Assembly (NCBI RefSeq): GCF_001076885.1
Contig: NZ_JVDT01000013.1
Coordinates: 1-35,591 of the forward strand
Origin: Bacillus sp. 522_BSPC
GTDB taxonomy: Bacteria; Bacillota; Bacilli; Bacillales; Cytobacillaceae
Length of the DNA: 35,591 nt
Direction of reading: 5' to 3'
The notes under the pieces were generated by a model, which saw nothing but the letters and a program-made list of their open reading frames with translations, was not told where the DNA came from and did not search any database. Below, one piece after another: positions 1 through 10,786 of the stretch (position 1 is its first letter; every line of letters starts with the position of its first letter). Made by a program: the position numbers and the translations under genes.

Positions 1-43
1 CAAAAAGGATATTTATTCTCCCACAAACATTTTACTCATACAT

Positions 44-107
44 AGCCAAAAGAAACTAGCAAATATCCTTAAAGCAGTGGATATTGCTAGCTTCCTTTGG
101 CTTTTCT
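44..107. terminator. Long hairpin downstream of mnmA
   Basis: Arms 44-68 and 79-102 form about 22 base pairs around a 10-nt loop. Two positions (51/95 and 55/91) are A-C mismatches if the plus strand is transcribed but G-U wobbles if the minus strand is. The minus-strand RNA, the 3' end of the mnmA transcript, therefore folds better. A short T run follows only on the plus side (103-105), so it is not a textbook intrinsic terminator for mnmA. It could be a 3'-end stabiliser or a terminator shared with a gene beyond the left edge. Confidence 0.5.
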
Positions 108-149
108 AAAAAAACTGCCGACTAACTATTATTAGCCCGACACCTATTA

Positions 150-2469
<2,320 letters not shown>

Positions 2470-2592
2470 TTAGTTAGTTATCTTTTGTAATCACTATTTA
2501 CACATATTTTGTTGTTTTTACAGGTTCATGTAAAAACCAGTCCGTGCCATACGTTTCAAATACTATCGAAATAAAATAATTTCAAAAAATTT

Positions 2593-3012
2593 TTATATAT
2601 AAAACATATAACCATCCGTACTGCCATCTTCTTTGTGATTAGCGAGGTCTTCAATTGTTGTTGAATCCAGCACATCCTTTACCGCATCTCTGATTTTCAT
2701 CCATAATGCTTTTTTGGCTGGTTCCTCATCTTCAATTCCTTCTACTGGGCTAATAGGTCCTTCTAATATGCGGATAATATCTCCAGCTGTTATTTTATTT
2801 GGATCATCTCCTAAAACATAGCCGCCATAAGCTCCCCGAATACTGCGTACATATCCTGCGTTACGCAATGGTGCAACTAATTGCTCCAAATAATGTTCCG
2901 AAAGATTATTTGCTTGTGCAATGGACTTTAAAGAAATCGGTCCTTCTCCATGTTTCTTTGCTAATTCCATCATAATCGTTAATCCATATCTTCCTTTAGT
3001 CGATATCTTCAT
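2593..3012 (-). CDS. cymR: Rrf2-family cysteine metabolism regulator CymR
   Basis: Transcription repressor of the Rrf2 family. In Bacillus CymR represses cysteine and sulfur uptake genes together with CysK. The chosen start gives 139 residues beginning MKISTKGRYGL, the family N-terminus. The frame continues upstream, but that part lies over the neighbouring gene and is not conserved. A GGGAGG ribosome site sits just before the ATG. The winged-helix segment is about residues 1-80 (recognition region NNLSEHYLEQLV, then RGAYGGYVL). No Fe-S cysteine cluster is present, as expected for CymR and unlike IscR. The start overlaps the stop of the upstream membrane-protein gene by one base (TAATG), so the two are translationally linked. 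yrvO and mnmA follow. Confidence 0.93.
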   Translation of the reverse strand: MKISTKGRYGLTIMMELAKKHGEGPISLKSIAQANNLSEHYLEQLVAPLRNAGYVRSIRGAYGGYVLGDDPNKITAGDIIRILEGPISPVEGIEDEEPAKKALWMKIRDAVKDVLDSTTIEDLANHKEDGSTDGYMFYI

Positions 3013-3695
3013 TATTTTGCCTCCCGCTCCATTTTCGGTTGTTGAATGTTTTTCCCTGTTCTCACGTTTCGATTCAATATATAGGCCGTCCATTTTGTAC
3101 ACTGTGGAATACTCCACCCGGCAATTCTCCCTATTAAGATAGCATAAATAATGGTTCCCCATGAAACCGGTCCACCTAAGATCCATCCTATTATTAAAAC
3201 CATGGCTTCCATAAATAATCTAGTCTTCGCAATGCTTCCACCAAATTTTTCAGACAAGACAATCATTAAACTATCTCTTGGGCCTGCCCCAAGTTTTGCA
3301 GAGATATAGATTCCCATTCCATATCCCATTATGATTAATCCTATTAAAAACATGATCCATCTGTTAAATAGTGCCGATGGAGTAATCATAATAGGAAGAA
3401 GCAAAAAGAAATCAATAAATATTCCTACTAGCACCATATTTAATAGTGCTCCAAATGGCGGGAACTTTTTAGAAAGAATGGCTGCAATTAATAATATAAA
3501 AAATCCGACTATAATTGCCCAGCTACCAATAGTTAAGCCAAATTGAATATGCAATCCAATATTTAAAATGTCCCAAGGGGCTGATCCTAAATTTGCTGTA
3601 ATAACTAAAACAATACCTAATGACATAATCAAAAGCCCTAAAATAAAAATGATTAGTCTTTCAACTGGTTTATCCTGTCTTATTAAAGATTTCAT
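3012..3695 (-). CDS. YczE/YyaS/YitT-family membrane protein
   Basis: Integral membrane protein of 227 residues with about five hydrophobic segments (roughly residues 12-34, 53-76, 82-104, 112-134 and 163-187) and a basic C-terminal tail. The repeated pattern ANLGSAPWD (near 33) and AKLGAGPRDS (near 133) is typical of the YczE/YitT family, which has no firmly established substrate. The stop overlaps the cymR start by one base, so it is co-transcribed with and translationally coupled to cymR. This arrangement is not in the B. subtilis order I know. A link to sulfur or cysteine handling is only a guess from position. Confidence 0.8.
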   Translation of the reverse strand: MKSLIRQDKPVERLIIFILGLLIMSLGIVLVITANLGSAPWDILNIGLHIQFGLTIGSWAIIVGFFILLIAAILSKKFPPFGALLNMVLVGIFIDFFLLLPIMITPSALFNRWIMFLIGLIIMGYGMGIYISAKLGAGPRDSLMIVLSEKFGGSIAKTRLFMEAMVLIIGWILGGPVSWGTIIYAILIGRIAGWSIPQCTKWTAYILNRNVRTGKNIQQPKMEREAK

Positions 3696-3947
3696 TTGCT
3701 GCCCCTTTTACTTTTCCTATATTATGTGTTTCTATCTGTCTAATTACCATTAAGCATTATAGCATATTTACTAATGAATTGTTGAGAAGAAAACCTAGTC
3801 TCCGTTCAATATCCAGTATAATTATTTTATTTCCTATCTATTCAATAGGGTATCATATTTTTTCCGTTTCTATCTAATCAGCGGATTATTGTATTTCTAT
3901 TTAACCTGCTTTACTATTATTTTTAGTTATGGCATCTCCTCATCCAT

Positions 3948-3989
3948 GGAAAAAGAAAGAATTTCTTCTCTGAAAAAGAAGAAATTCTT
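3948..3989 (-). terminator. Intrinsic terminator of the M20/GNAT/NSAR cassette
   Basis: A perfect 12-bp stem (arms 3957-3968 and 3978-3989) is followed on the minus strand by a T-rich run at 3948-3956. It starts six bases after the stop of the M20 gene and ends the cassette transcript. The rest of the 3696-3947 gap is AT-rich and presumably holds the promoter of the yczE-like/cymR unit. I could not choose one box pair with confidence. Confidence 0.85.
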
Positions 3990-3994
3990 AATGG

Positions 3995-5143
3995 TTATTG
4001 TTTTTCTTCCATTATCCTAATTGCTGATAAAACCATAATTTTTATTCCATGAAGCAAGCTATTTAACTGAAAATGCATGTCTGGATGATGGAGACCTGGC
4101 TCTAAATCAGTTCCTAAGCCAATCATTGTTGTTTGAAGATGGCTATTTGCTTTCGAATAATAATGAAAATCTTCCCCACCAGGTGTCACCGGTGGTTTAA
4201 CTAACCCTTTCTCGCCAAGGATCTCTTTAATGCTCTTAGCTACTATCCCTTCCATCCATTTATTAGGATTTGCTGCAGGCATTTCTGATAATAATTCTAA
4301 TTCTACTTTTGCACCATTTACTTCTCCAGCTAATCTTATTTCGCTTTCTAGTTTAGCAATAAGTTCCTCCATTGCCTCATTCGTTTGTGCTCGAACATCT
4401 AGTCCAAACTCCGCATAATCTGGAATAATATTAAAATTCTTTCCTCCCGCTTGAGCAAATGTTAATTTTGCCGATGCCGGAATAACCGGATTTAACGGGA
4501 TGGAACGAATAGCTAAATTAATTGCTGTTAGGCTATCAATCACATTTATTCCTAAATGAGGTCTTGCTGCATGTGCCTGCATTCCATAAATTTTCCCTTT
4601 AATGCTTGCTGCTGCTCCATGATAAATAGCTGGAGAGCATTCGCCAAATCTCATTTCCTGAATTGGTCGTACATGTAGCCCTAATAAATAATCCACATCT
4701 TCTAAAAGTCCTTTATTGATAAAAGAAATCGCGCCACCACCAGTCTCTTCTGCTGGCTGAAAAAAGCATTTAATGCTAGCTGTTGGTTCTACGCCTAATG
4801 CCTTTAAACACTTTAATGTAAAAATTAAAATAGTCGTGTGTGCATCATGACCACAGGAATGATTTGCTTTCCATTCTCCGTTCACTTGCTGCCATAAAGC
4901 ATCCATATCTGCGCGAAGACCTATGACAGGTCCGTTTCCATCCCCAAAAGAACCTACTATTCCTGTCTGATCATCAAATATTTCATAAGGAATCGATAGC
5001 TTCTCTAATTCACCCTTTATAAATTTTGTGGTTTCTATTTCTTCCCAACTTATTTCAGCATTTTCATGAAGATAGTGATACATTCCCAATATATTCTCTC
5101 TTTGTTGGTCTACCCAATGGTCTATTTCTTCCCGCATTTTCAC
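3995..5143 (-). CDS. M20-family amidohydrolase (probable N-succinyl/N-acyl-L-amino acid hydrolase)
   Basis: Metal-dependent peptidase M20 family amide hydrolase of 382 residues, of the HipO/AmaA/YkuR type. Metal ligands visible are C97 and H99 in SCGHD, E132-E133 in PAEETGG, H157 in GLHVRP and a C-terminal histidine in GLHHPDMHF. The dimerisation (lid) domain is about residues 170-290. The ATG is preceded by GGAGGG. It is the last gene of a three-gene cassette with a GNAT acyltransferase and an N-succinylamino acid racemase. In Geobacillus the equivalent enzyme hydrolyses N-succinyl-L-amino acids, and I infer that role here. A generic hippurate or N-acetyl-amino acid hydrolase cannot be excluded from the sequence. 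Confidence 0.85.
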   Translation of the reverse strand: MKMREEIDHWVDQQRENILGMYHYLHENAEISWEEIETTKFIKGELEKLSIPYEIFDDQTGIVGSFGDGNGPVIGLRADMDALWQQVNGEWKANHSCGHDAHTTILIFTLKCLKALGVEPTASIKCFFQPAEETGGGAISFINKGLLEDVDYLLGLHVRPIQEMRFGECSPAIYHGAAASIKGKIYGMQAHAARPHLGINVIDSLTAINLAIRSIPLNPVIPASAKLTFAQAGGKNFNIIPDYAEFGLDVRAQTNEAMEELIAKLESEIRLAGEVNGAKVELELLSEMPAANPNKWMEGIVAKSIKEILGEKGLVKPPVTPGGEDFHYYSKANSHLQTTMIGLGTDLEPGLHHPDMHFQLNSLLHGIKIMVLSAIRIMEEKQ

Positions 5144-5203
5144 CCTCCTATTGTTATTCCACTACACAATTATTATTGATTCCTTAATTATGAAAGTTTT
5201 TTG

Positions 5204-5992
5204 TTAAACAGAGCTAACAATATAATAGTTCACTAACTTATTTGTTGTTTGAAATGATTTCACCTTATACCCCTTTTTAAACAGAAGCATAAATGCATCT
5301 CTTAGTATGAAACGCCACTTTTCTGCTATCATAAAGTTTCTTTCTTTTATCATATGTATATTGTTTGGAACAGGAATCTTATAATAATCAACTTGTTCAG
5401 AAATTGTTTCTAACGAGGAGGGGCTAGGTATATCTTCAACCATCTTCCATGAAACACAAGATTGAATTTGCTCTTCTAGTGGAACATAATCAACAGAACT
5501 TTTTTTAAGATCCCATTCTAATACAAATCTGTCAGAAGGTAAGCCACCATTTAATTCATCATTCATTATTCCGTAATGATTAGGATAATAGGTTTTTACT
5601 ATCCCGCCAAGTTTTGCAATATTAAGATAGGCATTCCTTGATTCTAATGGATCAAAAGTCCATATGATTTTTTTGTATCCCTGTCTTAATGCTAGTTCTT
5701 TTTGCTTTACTTTCATCTTATAGCCTAATCCACCATCTCGAATTTGTTGCTTAACAGCCATCATATGTGACACTAGATAGGCTTCATTTTGATAAAATCC
5801 AGGAAACCCATAACAAAAGCCAACTAATTCTTCCTTCAAAAACACTCCAATGATGATTCCGCCGTTATGAAGAGAAGCGACTAAAAATGGATAAGGCGTT
5901 GTATTCTTTTTGTTCCAAATGTCATCTTGAAATTCTACGACCTTTTGTATGTCTTTTTTATCGGTGACCTCTCTTATTATATAGGGATGCAT
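5204..5992 (-). CDS. GNAT-family N-acyltransferase (probable amino acid N-succinyltransferase)
   Basis: 262-residue GCN5-related acyltransferase. The N-terminal GNAT core (about residues 5-165) shows the beta-4 strand LVSHMMAVKQQIRDGGLGYK, whose Q/R-x-x-G-x-G/A-type acyl-CoA loop is recognisable as RDGGLG. It is followed by KKIIWTFDPLESRNAYLNI. The C-terminal extension of about 90 residues has no domain I recognise but is typical of the proteins encoded beside NSAR enzymes. It lies 22 bases downstream of the racemase gene and 60 upstream of the amidohydrolase, one transcript. In the Geobacillus pathway this enzyme succinylates D-amino acids from succinyl-CoA. The substrate here is inferred from context only. 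Confidence 0.8.
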   Translation of the reverse strand: MHPYIIREVTDKKDIQKVVEFQDDIWNKKNTTPYPFLVASLHNGGIIIGVFLKEELVGFCYGFPGFYQNEAYLVSHMMAVKQQIRDGGLGYKMKVKQKELALRQGYKKIIWTFDPLESRNAYLNIAKLGGIVKTYYPNHYGIMNDELNGGLPSDRFVLEWDLKKSSVDYVPLEEQIQSCVSWKMVEDIPSPSSLETISEQVDYYKIPVPNNIHMIKERNFMIAEKWRFILRDAFMLLFKKGYKVKSFQTTNKLVNYYIVSSV

Positions 5993-6014
5993 CCATCATT
6001 TCCCTCCCAATCTC

Positions 6015-7136
6015 TCATACGGTTTTACTTTCATAAACTTTCGTAGTTAACAAGTATTTATTAATGACTTCCTTATTCAACTTAAAACCAATACCATCAC
6101 CAGTCGGAACATCAATCTCTCCTGGCCTAGACAAAGTAACCTCTGGAAAAATAATATCTTCTTTCCAATATCGATTAGATGCAGATGTGTCTCCAGCGAT
6201 TGTGAAAGAAGGTAGGGTTGTAATGGCAATATTGTGGGCTCTTCCAATTCCACCTTCCAGCATCCCTCCACACCAAACTGGAATGCTATGTTTTTCACAT
6301 AAATCATGTATTTTTTTGGCTTCTGTCAGTCCCCCAACACGACCAATTTTAATGTTAATAATTCTACAGCTTCCTAGTTCAATCGCTTTGCGTGCATCTT
6401 CTACCGAATGAATACTTTCATCTAAACATATAGGGGTTGCAAGCTCACTCTGTAATATCGAATGATCAATAATATCATCATAGGCTAACGGCTGTTCAAT
6501 CATCATTAATTTAAGTGGATCCATTTCTTTCAGTCGCTCAATATCTGCTAGCGTATATGCAGAGTTAGCATCAGCCATTAAAGGAATATCGTAGCCAAAT
6601 GTTTCCCGAATTTTAGTCAATGGCTCTAAGTCATATCCTGGCTTAATTTTTACTTTGATCTTTTTATAGCCTTCCGATAGGAATCGATCCACTTTTGATA
6701 GGAGCTTGTCTGTCGTCTCTTCGATACCTATACTTACTCCTACAGCAATGGATGAGCTTACTCCACCCAGTGCTTTTGAAAGAGAAATCCCCTTTTTCTT
6801 ACTATATAAATCCCACACAGCTCCTTCTAATGCTGCTTTTGCCATATTATTTCGTCTAATAGGCGCAAATCTTTTAGTAACATCATCTGGATGATTAATT
6901 TCCTCTTTTAACAATAGTGGAATTAGAAATGCATCTAGCATATAGGAAACAGTTCCTGTTGTTTCTTCACTATAGGTTGGATCTGGCAAAGCAACAGACT
7001 CCCCATACCCAATGTGCTCGCCACTAAATATTTTTATAATGAGAAAGTCCTTCTCTAAGAGTTTCCCAAAGCTTGTCTCAAAGGGACTCACCAATGGCAT
7101 TTTTACATGTTGAACTTCTATTTTATCGATTTTCAC
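6015..7136 (-). CDS. N-succinylamino acid racemase / o-succinylbenzoate synthase (MenC family, enolase superfamily)
   Basis: Enolase-superfamily enzyme of the NSAR/OSBS family, 373 residues. It has the alpha+beta capping domain (about 1-125) and the barrel (about 130-340). Every catalytic residue is at the family's usual number: K163 in KVKIKPG, D189 in MADANSAY, E214 in MIEQPLAY, D239 in CLDESIHS and K263 in NIKIGRVGG. It abstracts the alpha proton of N-succinylamino acids for racemisation, and many members also make o-succinylbenzoate for menaquinone. No other men genes are present, and the GNAT and M20 neighbours favour the racemase role in the D- to L-amino acid route. A dual function is possible. 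It is the first gene of the cassette. Confidence 0.88.
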   Translation of the reverse strand: MKIDKIEVQHVKMPLVSPFETSFGKLLEKDFLIIKIFSGEHIGYGESVALPDPTYSEETTGTVSYMLDAFLIPLLLKEEINHPDDVTKRFAPIRRNNMAKAALEGAVWDLYSKKKGISLSKALGGVSSSIAVGVSIGIEETTDKLLSKVDRFLSEGYKKIKVKIKPGYDLEPLTKIRETFGYDIPLMADANSAYTLADIERLKEMDPLKLMMIEQPLAYDDIIDHSILQSELATPICLDESIHSVEDARKAIELGSCRIINIKIGRVGGLTEAKKIHDLCEKHSIPVWCGGMLEGGIGRAHNIAITTLPSFTIAGDTSASNRYWKEDIIFPEVTLSRPGEIDVPTGDGIGFKLNKEVINKYLLTTKVYESKTV

Positions 7137-7262
7137 CTTTTCACGTCCTTCTCTTCTATTCTCTTTCTTCTATTTTAATAGTTATTTGAATTTTGTGTAC
7201 ACTTTTCATTCGATTTTCGAAATTTTTTCTAGTAAAAAGGACGTTAACATTTCAGACAAGTC

Positions 7263-7290
7263 AAAAAAGGATAGAAAATCTTATCTATCC
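7263..7290 (-). terminator. Intrinsic terminator of rarA
   Basis: Stem arms 7269-7275 and 7284-7290 (GGATAGA with its complement) with a six-T run on the minus side. The 5' arm includes the last codons of rarA, so the hairpin overlaps the coding end. A-rich sequence on the other flank could let it work in both directions. Confidence 0.85.
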
Positions 7291-8564
7291 TTTTTAAAAC
7301 CAGCTAATTTTTCATAAATTGCGCCAAGTTTCTTCTCTTCTCCTGCTTCTGTTGGATGATAATACTGTGTTCCTTTGAGCTTCTCTGGTAAATATTCTTG
7401 ATCGACCCAACCACCAAATGTTCCAATGGGATGGTCATGTGGGTAAATATAGCCAACATGTCCTAGCTTTTTGCTTCCTTCATAATGTCCATCTCTTAAA
7501 TGCATGGGAATATCTCCAACTCTGCCACTGCGGACATCTGCTATTGCTGCATCTAATGCTTTATAGGCAGCATTGGATTTAGAAGATAAACACATCTCAA
7601 CCACTGCTACAGATAGAGGAATTCGCGCTTCTGGAAGCCCTAATCTTTCACTCGCTGTTACAGCCGCTAATACATTATTCCCGACAGATGTTTTCGCAAG
7701 GCCAATATCTTCATAGGCAATTACGAGTAATCTTCTATTTACTGCCACCAAATCTCCTGTTTCAAGTAAATGGGCCAGATAGTAAAGGGCTGCGTCGACA
7801 TCACTACCACGGATGCTTTTTTGAAGACTAGATAAAAGGTTATAGAAATGCGAACCTTTTTTATCGCCAAAAACGCCAACCTTTTCTATCATTTGGTCAA
7901 TTGTTTCATCCTTGATAGTAAAAATGCCGTCCTCTTTATCTGATGAATAGACAATAGACTCTAGAAGAGTTAATGATTTTCTTGCATCCCCATTTGTACC
8001 TTTTGATATTCGCTTAATTTGCTCCTCACTAATTTGAATGGAAAGATTTCCTAGCCCTCTTTCTTCTTTTAAAGCTCGATGCAATAATTCTTCTATATCG
8101 CTATCTGTTAATCTTTTTAACTGTTTAATTTGTCCACATCTGCTTCTGATCGCAGGGTTCACATCATGATAGGGATTTTCTGTTGTTGCACCTATTAGAA
8201 CAATATCCCCTCTTTCTACATGAGGTAATAAATAATCCTGCTGGGCTTTATTAAAACGATGAATTTCATCTAAAAAAAGAATGACTTTACCTGTCAATCT
8301 TGCTTCATCCACTACAGCTTCTACATCTTTTTTTCCTGATGTAGTCGCATTTAGTGCAATAAAGGGAAGCTTTGTTGTACCAGCAATGGCAAAAGCAATC
8401 GAGGTTTTGCCAATTCCAGGTTCACCATATAGAAGCATAGATGGAACATGTCCATTTTTAATCATTTTATATACACTTGTTGTTTTACCAATAATTTCTT
8501 TTTGACCAACTACTTCATCAAGATTAGTAGGGCGCATTCGATATGCAAGTGGTTCCCCGTTCAT
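7281..8564 (-). CDS. rarA: Replication-associated recombination protein A (RarA/MgsA)
   Basis: AAA+ ATPase of the clamp-loader class that acts at stalled replication forks with SSB. It has 427 residues, the usual length. Walker A GEPGIGKT is at 47-54 and Walker B FLDEIHRF includes D99-E100. Sensor 1 is GATTENPY, and the C-terminal tetramerisation region has the family motif GHYEGSKKLGHVGYIYPHD. The start MNGEPLAYRMRP is the conserved N-terminus. In B. subtilis rarA (yrvN) lies between tcdA and cymR. Here both gaps have been widened, by an ABC transporter on one side and the D-amino acid cassette on the other. Confidence 0.95.
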   Translation of the reverse strand: MNGEPLAYRMRPTNLDEVVGQKEIIGKTTSVYKMIKNGHVPSMLLYGEPGIGKTSIAFAIAGTTKLPFIALNATTSGKKDVEAVVDEARLTGKVILFLDEIHRFNKAQQDYLLPHVERGDIVLIGATTENPYHDVNPAIRSRCGQIKQLKRLTDSDIEELLHRALKEERGLGNLSIQISEEQIKRISKGTNGDARKSLTLLESIVYSSDKEDGIFTIKDETIDQMIEKVGVFGDKKGSHFYNLLSSLQKSIRGSDVDAALYYLAHLLETGDLVAVNRRLLVIAYEDIGLAKTSVGNNVLAAVTASERLGLPEARIPLSVAVVEMCLSSKSNAAYKALDAAIADVRSGRVGDIPMHLRDGHYEGSKKLGHVGYIYPHDHPIGTFGGWVDQEYLPEKLKGTQYYHPTEAGEEKKLGAIYEKLAGFKKDR

Positions 8565-8661
8565 TTATACACCTTCTTGTTTAACTTCTTTCATTTATTA
8601 TATCGTAAAAGAAGAATAGAAGAAAAAAGAATGAAAGTCAAAAGAACCTTCATTCAAAAAA

Positions 8662-9615
8662 TTATGCTGCCACATCTCTCTTCTTAAATACCCAAAAGGC
8701 TAAACCAATGAACACAATAAAGTAAACGGATAGCATAGTAATGGAGAAAGTCAACGTCATGCCGCTTACCAATGGTGTTCCTTCAAAATACTGTGTCAAA
8801 TCTGTATTAGCAAATAATAAAAATTTAGCCCAATCAAACCAATTGGCTAACAATACGGTTACTGTACTCCCCATAAACATTAAGAAAATGGAAATACCGA
8901 TTGCAAGAGAACTGTTCCGGAAAACTGACGATATCATAAACGCCATCGTAGTAAGCATAAGGAGACTAATTGAATTTAGCCCATAAAAACTAATTAAATG
9001 AAGGAGCATGCTTTGTTCCTTCACTATCCCATTATTGTAATGTAAATACGGATATGCATCATCTGGAAGACCAAATAAAATAGCTCCTAGAATAAACGAA
9101 AAGGCAAACACGACAAGTATGGATAACAAACCGAATAGCAATACCGTTAAATATTTGGATAGTAATATCTTCGTTCTCTTCAAAGGTCGGATAAGCAGAA
9201 GCTTTACTGTCCCCCAATTAAACTCATTTGCGACTATTCCAGCAGCTATAATAATCATAAATAAACCGGCGATACTAATTAACTGGATACAATCAGAAAC
9301 AAAATCCCATGCAGAATACTCTACATTTGTACTATAATCATGCTTTATTCGATACTCATTTATCGTCATTTCCTTTGTATAATATTCTCTCATTTCGGTT
9401 GGAAGATGTTCATCCTCAAGCATTTCTTGGTAGCGTTTATTTTCCAATTCAAGACCATGCTTCCAGTTTTCATTATCTGGAACAGAAAATCCGCTAGATT
9501 GATATTTATTAAATGCTCCAAATAGTAGAACAGCAAGTAATAAGATACCAATCATCACTAGTGTTGCTGGACGTTTCCAAATTTTCATCCATTCATTCCT
9601 TATTAACTGAATCAA
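8662..9615 (-). CDS. ABC-2 type transporter permease
   Basis: 317-residue membrane subunit with an N-terminal membrane segment (about 16-36), a long external loop rich in charged residues (about 37-105), then five further hydrophobic segments ending in a short basic tail. This layout is typical of ABC-2 permeases of the BcrB/NatB/YxlG kind that export peptides, antibiotics or ions. It lies two bases downstream of the ATPase gene, so the pair is one operon and very probably one exporter. No two-component or sigma regulator adjoins it and no substrate can be named. The pair is inserted between rarA and tcdA compared with B. subtilis. Confidence 0.85.
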   Translation of the reverse strand: MIQLIRNEWMKIWKRPATLVMIGILLLAVLLFGAFNKYQSSGFSVPDNENWKHGLELENKRYQEMLEDEHLPTEMREYYTKEMTINEYRIKHDYSTNVEYSAWDFVSDCIQLISIAGLFMIIIAAGIVANEFNWGTVKLLLIRPLKRTKILLSKYLTVLLFGLLSILVVFAFSFILGAILFGLPDDAYPYLHYNNGIVKEQSMLLHLISFYGLNSISLLMLTTMAFMISSVFRNSSLAIGISIFLMFMGSTVTVLLANWFDWAKFLLFANTDLTQYFEGTPLVSGMTLTFSITMLSVYFIVFIGLAFWVFKKRDVAA

Positions 9616-9617
9616 AA

Positions 9618-10532
9618 TTATTCTCCCTCCTTTTGATTAGTCAATTCCAAGAATCGATCCTCTAATGTTTTTGAAACTTCTCTTATTCCAAAAATATCAA
9701 TATTGTGTATGACAAGGGTTTTAATTATTTCTGGTATTTTTTCCTTCGATACAGTAATTAGAATTCCTTGTCCCCTTTTAATACATAGCACATCAGATGA
9801 AATTTCTTGTAAGTGATTTATCGCTTCATCAATAGGATTTAGCTCTATTTCAAACACTTGCTCAACGGCAACAAAGTCCTTGACTAATTGTACATCAACT
9901 AGTCGCCCATCTTGAATTATGCCAATTCGGTCACACATCATTTCCATTTCAGATAATAAGTGGCTTGAAACAATTACTGCCATATTTCTTTCTCTTGCTA
10001 GCATTCTTAAATGATCCCTAATTTCTCGTATCCCGGCTGGGTCTAAACCATTTGTTGGTTCATCTAAAATCAATACCTTCGGATCATGCAAGAGGCTTTG
10101 AGCAAGACCTAATCGTTGTCTCATTCCGAGTGAATATGTACGCACTTTGTCATGGATTCGATCTGTTAATCCAACTAATTCAACAGTTTCCATTATTTTC
10201 TCTTTAGATATCCCCTTCATCATTCTTGCATAATGTATGAGATTCTCATACCCACTTAAAAATTTATACATCTCTGGATTCTCTACAATTGCTCCTACAT
10301 GCTTTATTGCTTCCTCAAATTGATCGCGGACACTCTCGTTACAAATATAAATATCTCCATCACTCATATTTATTAATCCAACAATCATACGTATTGTTGT
10401 CGTTTTACCTGCACCATTTGGACCAAGAAAGCCAAATACTTCTCCCGCTTCTACCTGGAAACTTAAAGAATCAATTATTTTTCTACCCTTTATTACTTTA
10501 GAAACATTTTTTAATTCTACAACGGAAGACAA
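9618..10532 (-). CDS. ABC transporter ATP-binding protein
   Basis: 304-residue ATPase of the CcmA/BcrA group. Walker A GPNGAGKT is at 37-44, the signature is SLGMRQR at 134-140, and Walker B LILDEPTNGLDP includes D157-E158. It is followed by the H-loop in VIVSSHLLSEME. The last 80 or so residues form the small accessory domain common in export ATPases. It is paired with the permease two bases downstream. The DRA family resemblance (antibiotic or lantibiotic self-protection) is a general family feature and not evidence for a particular drug. Confidence 0.92.
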   Translation of the reverse strand: MSSVVELKNVSKVIKGRKIIDSLSFQVEAGEVFGFLGPNGAGKTTTIRMIVGLINMSDGDIYICNESVRDQFEEAIKHVGAIVENPEMYKFLSGYENLIHYARMMKGISKEKIMETVELVGLTDRIHDKVRTYSLGMRQRLGLAQSLLHDPKVLILDEPTNGLDPAGIREIRDHLRMLARERNMAVIVSSHLLSEMEMMCDRIGIIQDGRLVDVQLVKDFVAVEQVFEIELNPIDEAINHLQEISSDVLCIKRGQGILITVSKEKIPEIIKTLVIHNIDIFGIREVSKTLEDRFLELTNQKEGE

Positions 10533-10706
10533 TATCTCTACCTACCTTTCGTTATTGTATATTTTCTTCATCCACTCAACTATCTATTTTTTATTAGCCT
10601 TATTAAAGAAACCTTAGAAACTAACTCATTGTATTAGTTTACTATTTGGTTCACACTGATACAATAGGCTATGTTCATTGCTAATGGATAGTTTCTCTAT
10701 TAAAAC

Positions 10707-10747
10707 AAAAAGGATGACCTCTATTGTTTATGAGATCATCCTTTTTT
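10707..10747. terminator. Intrinsic terminator between tcdA and the ABC operon
   Basis: Arms 10707-10721 and 10732-10747 form a 15-bp stem with one mismatch. It is flanked by an A run on one side and a T run on the other, so it can end transcription in either direction. On the minus strand it ends tcdA before the ABC operon starts. Confidence 0.88.
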
Positions 10748-10786
10748 AATTTTAACTATTATTTAAAGAATGGCCAAAATAAAAGC

